DNA of 64,000 bases, from positions 18,974-82,973 of the forward strand of contig URAF01000009.1 of NCBI GenBank assembly GCA_900545885.1, given 5' to 3'. The translations under genes were made by a program, and so were the position numbers. The notes beneath the pieces were generated by a model, which worked only from the letters and a program-made list of their open reading frames with translations, made no database searches and was not told where the DNA came from. Shown piece by piece: positions 1 through 12,000 of the stretch; position 1 is the first letter of the stretch, and every line of letters starts with the position of its first letter. This DNA comes from an uncultured Eubacteriales bacterium (GTDB taxonomy: Bacteria; Bacillota; Clostridia; Christensenellales; CAG-917).

Positions 1-3000
1 CGGTAAGGCCTACGCTCAGCATATCGTTGGCGAACAGCAACTGACCGAGAATGAGGTCGAGCACGCCCCAGACCGCTTCGGGAAGAATACCGGTATTGGC
101 GTCGCCGATATCGATGGTTATATCGTTGTCGGCTCCGACAATGGGTTCGTCAGCGGTTTCCGCGTCTGCGGTGAGGTCCTGAGTGCTCTCTTTGCTTCCG
201 AGAGATGCAAGCAGAGACGCAAGAGGCAGACCTTCGAGTTTGAGTTTCTGACCGAGGAAGTCGCCCATTACGCTGTCGCCGGTCTGAATGAACTGACCGA
301 GGAGGTTGCCCTGGATGTAGACGTTTGCGTTGACATCTTCGTCGAGTTCGAGCCAGATACGGAGAGGTTCATCCGCAATGGTTATTTCGTCGTCGCCGTG
401 ATAGTTGGTGCGATAGAAGAACTCGATGTACGCCTTGGTACCGGCAAGCAAAGGCAGAATGCCGTCGATTGTGATACCGCCGCCGCTCGTGAGTTCGGGA
501 AGCGCCTTGAGCAACGCACCTGCGTTGACTTGCAACGCAACGTTGAGGGTGCCGCCGATATAGCTCATGAATTCAGCCTGGTTTCTCGCAAGAGAAGCAA
601 GTATGAACTTGAGATAATCGTTGGAACCGTCTTTGAGCGTCATAAGTCTGCTCATCTGCTCTGTCCAGTTGATGATATCGCCGAAGCTGAGGTCGATATT
701 GAGGCTGAACGAGAGTTCGAGGGTTTCGATACCGCTGTTTGCAAGCATATCGAGAATGTCGAGTTGTTCGCCTGCAAGCAGTGCGCCAAGGTCGAGGCTG
801 AGCAGTTGCTGATAATCGCTGAATACGGTGTACGCCTTATGGACGCCGTTTGCGTCTTTGACATAGGTGCTCTTTGCGGAGTTGTCTTCAACATAAAGTT
901 TCGCAAATCCGTCGGAAGGAACAACCGTTTGTTTTCCTTCGTCCCACTTGTAAGCAAGTGCGTTCGCGCTGTATTCGCCTCTGACATAAGGCTTCATCTC
1001 GGTTCTTCCGGTTGCATAGTAGTACTGGAAGTAGTAGAGAGAGCTGCCGCCGCCGTTGTAGTATTCGTTGACTTCTTCCGCGGTGTTGAGGACTTTGTAA
1101 CCGTCGGGAACGAGCGCGTAACGTTCGCTCTGTGCATATGCACCGTCACCGTTCAGGCTGCTCTGTTTGAGCATCTTGTACTCAGTTGCCGTATTCTTGA
1201 CGTAGTTGCCGCCTTTCTGCTTGACATAACCCTTTTCGGTGCCGTCCTTGACGTAGTCACCTTCGCCGTCTTCGACTTTGGTGAACATTCCGTAATAGAA
1301 GATGTAGTCCTTGGAACCGGACGCAAGTCTCTGTTCGTCAAGTTCCTTGAATTCTTCTTCACTGCCGAAATCAATCTGCATACCCTTGGTCTTGTCTTCG
1401 TTGTTGAAGAGATTGAGAGTGATGCCAAGGTCGAGGAGACCGACGTCGCCGCTTTCGTCGAAGAGCGTGGCTCCGATGGTCAGGTTGTAAGGAGCAAGGT
1501 CAATCTGAGCATTGAGAACGATGTTGGGAAGCATTTCCTCAATCGTCGCACCTGCGTTGGGAGCGATCATGTTGACGATGAGCTTGAGGAAGCCCGCGCT
1601 TGCCTTCAATGCCAGAGAACGGGTGTAGAAGTTGAGGAGTGCGTATGCACCGTTGGGGTTGCCGACGTTGACAGACGCAGAGCTTTCGGCATCGCCTGCC
1701 GCAACGGCTTCTGCCGCACCGCCGCCGAGACCGCCGAGAATTGAACCGATGTCGAGTTTATCGGCAAGCAGATCTTCGATGGAGTATGCGGAGAGGTCGA
1801 CCTTGAATTTCGCGCCGCTGCCGAGCAACCATGTGAGGTCTGCATAAAGTGCCGCGTCGCTGTCGAGGTCGTTCATGTAGTACAGACCGAGTATGTGCGT
1901 GAGCGAACCGTCAGTCTGTTCTCTGCGCCATGCGTCGACGGCAAGGTTCATCTTCTTGACGTACAGCGAAGTAATGGTGTCGTCGTCGGAGTAATCGATG
2001 GTAACGTTGACTTTGATTTCGAACAGAATTTCCGCCGAGTAATCGTCCGCAACGTTGATTTGTGCTTCGAGGTCGCCGAAGATTGCGCCGAGAACGTCTT
2101 TTATTGCCGCGGTATCCGCAGTATAACGGTAATATTTACCGCCCGCCTGCTGGACATAGTGACCGTCGACAAGCGCGTATGCGTTCTTGTCTTTTCTCTG
2201 GTCGAACGCGCCATACTTGGTTTCGTTGGCTCTCCATTCGGCTTCGGTCATGTAAAGCGAGTATTTGCCGAGGAAGATGCTGCCTCTCAAAGTAAGGCTG
2301 ATTGCGTAGAGCTGGTCGGTGTCGACGTACTTGATGTGTTCGCTGCCGTAGACGTCTTTGCCTTCGAGGCTGCCGCCGCCGCTGGTGTAGGTGTTGACGG
2401 ACACGAACTTGTCGCCGTCGCGGACAAAGGATACGTCACCCTTGTTGTATTTTGCCGCGCCTTCGATGCTGCCGCTGCCGTATCTTTCGATATATTCGGC
2501 TTCGCTTACGAATTCACCGTTTGCGGTGTCGAGATAAAGTTCCTCTTCGAGTGCGCTGTAATCGATGGTGTTGTTGTAGTTGACGAAATAGTCGGGGCGG
2601 GAAATGAGGCTTTCCGCATTGCTGCGCGTGTAGTTGCCTTTACCTTCGCCGACATATGCGTACTTGGTACGTACGACGTCACCGCGATAGACCAAGTCTT
2701 TCTTGATTTGGACGTACATCTTGAAGCCTTCGTCAACGACGTCTGCGAGCACGAAGTAAACTTTGTCATATGCACCGCCGTTGGTGAAGTCGGTCATTGC
2801 TTCGGAGTTGACGAGCGAATACTTGCCGTTTTCGTACTTGTAGAGGTTATCTTTGGTGATTTCGTAGTAATGACCTCTGTAGTAGAGATAACGTGCTTCG
2901 GTCGCGCTGTAAGTTCCGTCGGGCGAATAGGTAAGCTCGTCGGCTACCTTGACATAGTCGCCGTTGTTTTCACCGACTTCGGAGTAGATATACTCTTCGC

Positions 3001-6000
3001 CGGCCGTATCGGGAAGCTGAATGCCGAGACCGATCTTGTATTCCCACAGCCAGATGTTGGCTTCGATTACGGGTTTCTTGTCTTCGGTGACGTAAATTGC
3101 ATATACGCCCGCAGTATTTTCGGTAAGATTGATATACGTAACTTCGCCGGTTTCTTCTGCAACTTGTTTTTCAAAGAATACGTAAGTACCGTTGTCGTTG
3201 CGTGCCGCTCTTATCCAATCCGTTCTGGTTGCGGTGGCTACGGACACATATTCGCCGTTGACGTCGAGATAAAGTTCAATAGGCAGGATATCGTAATAAT
3301 CTTTTCCGTGCTGTTGTTCGTATTCGGTTTTCTGCGTTTCGGTCATTTCGGAACGCAAACGATATTCGCGGCTTGCTCTGTCAAGCCAGTACAGTCCGTT
3401 TTCGTTTGCTTCGACGCGGAAACGGGAATTGGTGTAGTTGAGCTGTTCGGGAGTCGCCTTATCTGCCGCAACAAAACGATAGTTGTTGAAGTCGGTATTG
3501 ATGGTGATATACGACATGTTGTTCTGTGTACCGAGATCGATTTCTTCACCCGTGAGCAACAGAAGGAGCTGATTGATGAGGTCGGCGTTGGCGAGCACCT
3601 GAATATAGGAGGACGTTATTCTCATGCCGTAGAGGAACGCGGAGATATATCCCGCGATTTCCGCACTGATAAGAGGCAGTTCGAGATTGAGTCCCGTATC
3701 GATGGAAGGCAGACCGTTTTCGCCGTCGGCAGTGACCGCTTCACTTGCTGCAGAGCCGCCTTCGACTTGTCCCATAAGGTCGTCGATGAGATTTTGCAGT
3801 TCGGAGAGCTTGATTTGAATACCGGGCTGACCGAAGTAGCTGAGGTCGACAAACAAACCGTTGTTCTCTTCGCCTTCTTTACCGCTGATGAGGTAAACGC
3901 CGAGAATGTTGTGCGCCGCGTTGTCTTCGGGGTCATAAGTCACGATTTCGACGGACGCATTGATATAGTCGAGCATCATTTCGAGTCCGAGTGCGTCGCT
4001 CTGAATGATTGCGACGAGAACCTGAATGAAGCTGACAAGGTCGAATTCGTCGGGAATTACGAGGTTGGGAACGTTTGCGCCGAGTTCGCGCATTCTGTTC
4101 ATGAACTCGCCGAGTTTGAATTCGAGTGCTATGACAAGGTCGATGTTACGCAGTACGTCGCCGCCGGCATTGGATTCGGAGTTGATGACCGCTTTGAGTT
4201 CCTGACTGATGTCGGGGAACAGGTATTCGAGCAACGGAGTGAGGTCGATTTCGCTGTCATGGTCAAAGAGCAGGTCGAGCGAAATGGTTTCACTGAGTTT
4301 GACCGTGTCTACGTTGTTGAAGTTCTTGTATTCCTTAATCTCGTCCGAGGTCAACGAATATTCGTGCTGAGATTCGAAGTAAACGTTGATATTGTTGACG
4401 CTGAGATTGAGGTTCATTTCCATATCGTAAGGAACCGTGTTCGCATCGGGACCTTTACGGTATGCGTAGATAATATCGCCGCTTGCAAGGTCGGTTTCAG
4501 TTTCGCCGTTGACATAAACGAGTTTCTTGCCGTCGGCTCCGTCGGAAACGACTTTGACGTCGTATCTTGCAAACGCAATATTTTCACCGCTCAGTTTGTC
4601 GGAAGTGCCCATCTCGCGGAATTCTTCGCCGTCCATGGTGAAGGAACCGTCCGCAGCCTGTTTGAAGACGTAATATTTGCTGCCCGCGGCTATTCCGCTT
4701 TCGATTGCGCCGACACTCTGGTCGGGAGCTTCGAAGTAACGGTCACCCTGCAATGCAAGGTATGCACCGATGTCGACACTTACGCCGTCGCGCATATCGA
4801 ATTTGACTTCGAGAGAACCGAGCAGATCGTCGTAAATGAGGTCTTCCAACGTGTTGTCACCGAGCTTGATGATTTGCAGCAGATAACGCATGACCGCGTT
4901 GCCGACGCTGAGGGACAGCATTCTGTTGCTGATGAGAAGCTGTGCGACTTTTTCTTCGACGGTGAGGTCGGAAACTTCGCTTGCGGGAGCGTCTTCGGCT
5001 GCAACCGCTTCGGACGCGGAAGGAATTTCGACGTCGTCGTAAATGGAACCGTCGAGAATGTCACCGAGCAGTTGGTCGAGATATTCGGAAATTGCGGTGA
5101 GCGGTACCGCGACCTTCGGTAAGTTGAAGAAAGAGAGGTCGAGATACAGCATATCGCACATGTAGTATGCGGCAATCCATTCGACTTCCGCACCCGCTTC
5201 CGAGGACAGGTTGACAAGGCTTATCGAAATTTCGGAATTTGCGATGTCGAACATGTCGAGCATAACCGACAGGTCGAGACGCATATGCGCGGAAGAATAA
5301 CCCTTGGAAGTCTCGGGCATTTCGATTCTTACGTCGCCGATGTCGCCGAGTATGGGTTTGAGCATTTCGCCGATGTTGATCGCACCTTCGGTGATTCCGA
5401 GTTCGAATTCAACGGACATACCGACTGTTATGACGGAATCGTAGAAAGGCAGGAGAGGAACGTCTTTCTCGGGGGCGTTCTTATCCTTACCGTCGAGTAT
5501 GTACTGAGGAATGAGCTGGTTGTCGCCGAATTCGAGGTTGAGTCCGCCGAGTTTGAGTCCGAGGTCGATTGCGCCTACGTTGAGGTTGAGACCGATGTAG
5601 AACTCTTTGATATTGGTGTTCGGGTCGTAGACGCGGTAAAGCGTGCCTTTGTTGTCCTGAACGTAACCGTACAGTCTTACGTAACGGATATTTTCAATCT
5701 GTCTGTACTGGTTGAGGTACTTGACAAAGTACGTCTTGTCCGCTTCGACGGAAGTTGCGATTTCGTAATTTCCGCTTTCAGCGTTGTAGGTGTACATCAC
5801 GTAGTTATCCGCACGCAGATAGAAACCTTGTTCGGTTTCGGTATCGGTAAGTTTGATGTAATCGCCCTCGACTCCGTATTCTGCCGCGTCAACGAATTTT
5901 TCGGTTCCGTAGTAGGTATAACGGTGTCCGAGAGGATATTCTTCTTCCGTCGCACCTTCGGGCAGCTGCACGTAATTGTTTCTGCCGAGGTCGAGGTCGA

Positions 6001-9000
6001 GACTGATTTGCAGAGTGTCGAAGATTTCCGCAATGTCGCCAAGGTCGGGAACGAGAGTTGCAAGCACAAGACTTACGATGGTCTTGGTGATGACGACCTG
6101 TGCGAGCGTGTTGGAGTAAATGAGCGACAGCATTGCGTTTCTGCCCTCTTCGACTTCGGGTTCGCCGTTGGTGTCTGCGGAAGTTGCAGCAACTGCGGAA
6201 CCTGCGCCCTGATTACCGGTGCTCTGACCGAGTTTTGCGGCTTCGAGGACAAAGTCGAGGAAGTTGGGAACGTAAGAATAGTTGTCGACGATGTCAAACA
6301 CGTCCTTACCGTCAAGGTACAGCGTACCGCGGTAGAGATAGATACCGCCGACTACGATTTCGTCGCCGTTTTCGTCGTATTTAACGTTACCCTGTTCGTC
6401 GAGTTCGATGAGTTCGAGTGCGAATTCGATGGAATCGAGGTCGCTTTCTGCAAGGAACGCGTCAAAATCGGGCTTGCTGCCGAGCAACGCGGAGATGTTG
6501 AGTTTTGCAAGGTCGGCAGACACGGAAAGACGGAAACCTACGCCGTCGTTGAACGCGCTGTCGGTCTTGAGTTCGAGAACGAGGTCTTCAATCCAGGAGC
6601 TGAGCAACGAACCGAGGTTGTAGGATTCGGACGCAGTGGAATTGAAGTACAGGATACCGCCGAGGCTGAACGTGATTCTCTGACCCGTGAACTGCGAAAT
6701 GTCGTAGTCTTCAAAGCCTTCCGCACCCGCAATCGCGCAAATGCTGTAAATGTATTGCGTTACGTCAACGTAGCCTTCTTTGTCGGTAGCGGGAACAACT
6801 TCTTTGTCAGACGTTGCAACGTCAATCTGAATGCCGGTTTCGGTTTCGAGTTTGAGTTCGAAACCGGTGTTGGCCTTAGCTCTGACGCCAAGTGCTATAC
6901 CGCCGTCTTTGAGATCAAGATAAAGTTCGCTTCCTTCGGCGAGTTCGAAGCCGTCAAGGTCGACTTCCGTACCCGTGATAAGTCCGAGGAGCGCGGAAAG
7001 CATATTGCTGTTGAACAGAACCGCAATGCCGAGACCGCTTTCAAGCACGTTGTAGGAATCTTCTCCCTCAACGACCATACCCGCTCTGAGAACGAGTTTT
7101 CTGATGAGAGCGTCGATGATGCCGGTAATCGTTCCGATATCCACGCCTTCTTCCGCAGGCTGATCGGAAGTTTCGTCCGCCGTGGTGGCGTCGCCGCCCG
7201 TTGCGGGGGTCGTGTCAAACGCGCCTACTCTGTCAAGCAGGTCAATGAGGTCGAATTTGATTCTGGGACCGCCGAGCGTGTCGAGGTCGAGATAGAGGTC
7301 GCCTTCGGCAAGATACACCGCGACGTCGGCAGCAGCGGACGTTTCGGGATTGAAGATAATCTGAATGCCGACCTGCAACGCGTTTTCAAGTACGTTTCTG
7401 AGATCGATCTCGGGTGTTTCAAAGTTGCCGCCGAAGATTTCGTCGATGCCGAGCGCTTTGAGGTCGAGCGCACCGAAGATTTTGACCTGGAAGTTATCGT
7501 CAATCGGATCGTCGAGGGCAAGGTCAAGACCGAGCGATGCGACGAGCGCATCGATAAGTCCCTGCAAATCACCTGCGTTGAGTCCGCCGAGTGCTTCTTC
7601 GATTGCAGGCATCTTGAGGATTACGTCAATGATATCCGAAAGGTCCATGGGCTTGCGCACATAGAGACCCTTGGGGTTCTGAACATAACTGCCGTCGCCG
7701 ACCGGGATATAACGTTCGCTGGAAGGATAACGCGCCGCTTCTTCTTCGCTAAGCAACTGATAGGTTGCGCTTGCGGAGTAAGACACGGAAACGTCAAGGT
7801 CGAAACGAACCACGGAACTGCCCGCGTAGCTGTTGAATTCTTCGCCCTTAATCGCGTCTATTCTGTCGGTTACGTTGGTGCTTGCGTCAAGAGCGAGTTT
7901 GGGGCTGTTGATTGCAAGACCGAGAGACGCAAAACCTATATCGGCTTTGAGGCTGATGGAAGGTTTGGAGAAGTCCACGTCGAGGTTGGCTTCGGGGTTG
8001 AGTTGTTCGATGATGTGAGTGATTTCGTCAGCCTGATCGCCTGCCACCGCTTCGATGAAAGCTTTGAGCAGTTCCTGAGTAATGATAAGGCTGATATGGT
8101 TTTCACTGAGGTTAAACAGAACGTCGAGGGATTCCTGCGTGCCGTCGTTGTCTGCAGCACTTACGGCTTCAGCCGCACCGCCCGCTTCGCCGCCTGCGGA
8201 AACACCCGCGAGGAATTCTGCGAGTTTTTCGGTGATAATCTGTGCAAACGCGGTGTTTTCGAACGTGAAGGAGTTTTCAAACAACACGCCTTTTACCCAA
8301 ATCTGCGAACCTCTGAGATATACGCCCAGTATTTGTTCGCCGTCTGCGGAGTTCTTGTCGGTGAGTTCGAGCACGATTTCCGTAGCGGAAGCGTCCTTGA
8401 GGTTGATATTCGCGCCGACGTAGAGATTTACGCCAATAACGAGGTCGGCGGGAATTTCAAGACCGAGCGAAAGTTCGAGGTTTGCAATGATTGCGGACAG
8501 CAAATCGCCGATTGCGAGTTCGCCGTTCTCAAACGCCGTGGTATTTTTGAGCGCGACTTCGAGGTCGATGTCGGTCTCAACGGACAGCACTTCGAGGTTG
8601 TCGTAAATGCTCTGATAATCTTCGGGTCTGAAACCGTCGGGAGTGACCACGTTACCTTCGCCGAACGCGACTCTGAGTCCGCCGAGGGAAAGCGCAACCG
8701 TGAAGGGATCTATTCCGAGGGACACTTCAATGCCAAAGGATTCGTCTTCACCGCCGAAGTACAGCGCGAGGAAGCTGTTTTCGGGGTTGAGTTGCACGAA
8801 GTTGTCGGGATCGATGTTGTAAACGGGGTTGCCCGCTTCGTCGGTAAGGAAGGTATTGAGAATGAACGTCAGGAACTGTGCGCCGAGGTTAATCTTCGCA
8901 GACGTATCATCTACATAAATACCATATATAGCATTACCGATAATATTCTTTATAATATCGAGAACGCCGCCGTTGTCTGCCGCAGGTTCTTCGGTACCGT

Positions 9001-12000
9001 CGGCGGTGGTAACGGCTTCGTTGCCGCCCTCTTCGGTGCCGCCGCCGAGGCCTGCGAGCAACGCGTTGAGGTCGAGGTTGGGAATTGCAAGTTTGACGCC
9101 GTCGATGATGCCGCCTTCGTCGGAGCCGACGTAAAGCGTGCTTGTGCCGTTTTCACCCGCGAGCAGGTAAACGGACAGAATTGCCGAGCGCACGCCTTCG
9201 GTGTTGGTAGTGAACACTTCGAGCGCGATGTCGGAATGCGACAGCAGATAGTTGACGTCCGCAAGGTTTGCGGGGTTGAAACGTATATTCGCAGACAGAC
9301 GGAAGTCAATGGTGGTTGCAACGTCTCTGTCGATACCGAATTTGAGAACAATCTGAGAAAGCAGATTCTTGACGCCGGCGTTGACTGCGGGGTCCTGAGA
9401 AATGTTGGCGTCTTTGAGGAATGCTTCAATCCACTGACCGACAGTCCAACTGTCTTCGGTGTCCGCAAGTGCCTTGAGGTCGATTGAACCTTCTACGGAC
9501 AGGAAGATATTTTCAGTGATGGTAACCGCCATACCCGCGTCGTTCTTTTCGATGGAACCGATGGAGGTATAACCTTCGAGGTCGGGCAGGAATTCCTGTG
9601 CCTGTGCGTCTTCGCCGAGAGCAAGGCCGATTGCGTCGATATAAACCTCGACGCTCATTTCGTCGCCGATGCCGACGTTGACGGAAAGCAGTTTGCCGTC
9701 GGTTTCGGTCTTGCCGATCTGCGTCCAGTCGACGGAAAGGATTGCGCTGATTTCGGGAATGTTGATACCGATGAGGTTAACAAGCATTTCCGTGAGTCCT
9801 TCGGTGACTTCGATGATGAAGCCCTTGGAAGAAACTTTGAGAGCGAGGAACAAAGCGTTCTTCGCATTGAGAACGGTTGCGTCGTCCGCGGTTGCGGCTT
9901 CGGAAGCTCCGCTGCCTTCGCCGCCGCCCTGCGTGCCGCCGATGAGGTCGAGTATCAACGAAACAATATCGACGTCAATGCTTACGGGCGCAACGCCGAG
10001 CACGTTTGCGTCAACGTAAAGTTTACCGTTGTTGTAATAAATACCGATGAGCGTCTTTTCTCCGTTGGTAAGCGTGACGGCAAGTTGTGTGCCGTTGACG
10101 TAACCTTCGGGAAGAGTTTTGCCCATGAACTGTGCGAGAATGGGGGCGATGTCGATTTTGCCCTGCACTCCGAGACCATAGTCGAAATCGAGTTGTTTGT
10201 CGAAGATTATTTCGCCGAAACCTTCGCCGAGAGAAACCTCACCCGCGTCGATGTGACCCGCAACGCCGAGTCCGAGAGAGAGGTATGCGTAAGGAGTTTC
10301 GAAGAAATCTGAGAATTCCGATTCAACGGGTGCGGTGATGAGACCGGAATTGATGCCGAGGTTGAGACCGCCGATATCAACGCCGAAATCGAAGCTGTCG
10401 CCGATACCGAGGTTGAGTTTGACTGCGAGTTCGGTAAGGTCGAGACCGTCGTTGAGCGCAATGCTTATGCCGCTGCCCTCGTCAATGGAAAGAGGACCGC
10501 CGTCCGCGCCCGTGATTTCAAGACCCTGAACGTTGATAAGTCCGAGAAGTGCGGAAATGAGTTGCGCGGAGAAGTAAACGTCGATGTACGTATCGCCGAG
10601 TTTGACGCCGCCGAGAACCGCCACGAGCAATCCCATAACGTCTATGGAGCTGCCGCCGTCGGTTGCACCGCTTTCGTCTGCGGCGGATGCGTCGGCTGCG
10701 GTCGTGCCGCCGCCGTTACCGAGAGACGCGAGAATGTCAGAGAGGTCCATCTTGACGTTGAGACCGCCGAGAATCTGCTCGTCCGCCTTGACGTAAAGCA
10801 CATCCTGCATGAGCCAGATTTCGAGAGGCGTGGAACCGTCGGAAATTCTGAGACCCGCATAGATGTTGGAAGAACCGAGCAACGCTCCGACATTGAAACC
10901 GCCAGAAACGAGCTTGTCAAGACCGCCGAGTTCCGCTTTCAGAACAAGCGTCGCGTTCGCGCCAAATGCTTCTTCGAACGCTGCAAGCACGGTGATTGCA
11001 AGGTCGTTGCCGTTGTCGTATTTGATGTCGGCGAGTTTGCCGGGTTGTGCGCTGATGTTAACGCCGATTTCGAGACCGAGTCCTACGGTGTCGATGCCTG
11101 CAAGCAGTTTGCTTACGTCAAACGTTCCGTCGCCGGCTATCAAAGCTTTGAGGTCGTCGAACGTGGCAAGCGTGATGAACTCGCCTTTGGCGTTGCCTTC
11201 TCTAAATTCGGCTATTCTGGTGTTGAAATATTCGGGATTTCTGACCGAACCGAACTGGGCGTCGATACGCAGACCGAGTTCGAGAACGGCCTCGTTGGGT
11301 TCGATACCGAGACCCGCACCGAGTTTTATTGTCTTAAGCTTTCCGAAACCTTCGTTGACGTATTCGAGTTCGATGTTGTCTTTACCGGTGGGAGGAACGA
11401 GAGGAATGTTCGCGCCTTCGAAGTCACCTGTGAACACGAGACCGAAGATGTAGTCGAGAATGGTTTGCGTAAGCGTAACGGTGACGCCCGTAATATTGAA
11501 GATGTCGCCGTCCTTGTTTACGTTGATGTTGTTGATAATCGCAACAATAAGACCGATGGTGTCCTGAATGGGTTCGCCGTCGCCGTTTGCGGTTATGCTC
11601 TGCACGATACCGCCGTTTGCGATTTCGTTTTCGGCTGCGGCGATATAGTTTTCAACCTGCTGCTGTTCTGCCGCGGAAAGACCGCCGATACCGTTTTTGA
11701 TTGTTTCGATAAGTTGATTGATGAGGTCGCCGAGCACGGCGTTGAGGTTGAGGTTGGAAACTTTGACCTTACCTGCACCAAGTATACCCGTAAGGTCGAC
11801 GTAAAGCGCTTCGTCCGCTCCGACGTAAGCAACGCTTGCACGCACTTCGCCGTTCTTGCCCGTGATTTCGACAAGCAGATTGGTCTGTGCGGGGTCGCGC
11901 ATATTGATGCCACCCTTGACGTTGAGGTACAGACCCTGTGCCATATCGTCAAAGGAGATTGTTTTCTGTTTGAGTCCTTCGGGAAGTCCGTCATAACCGG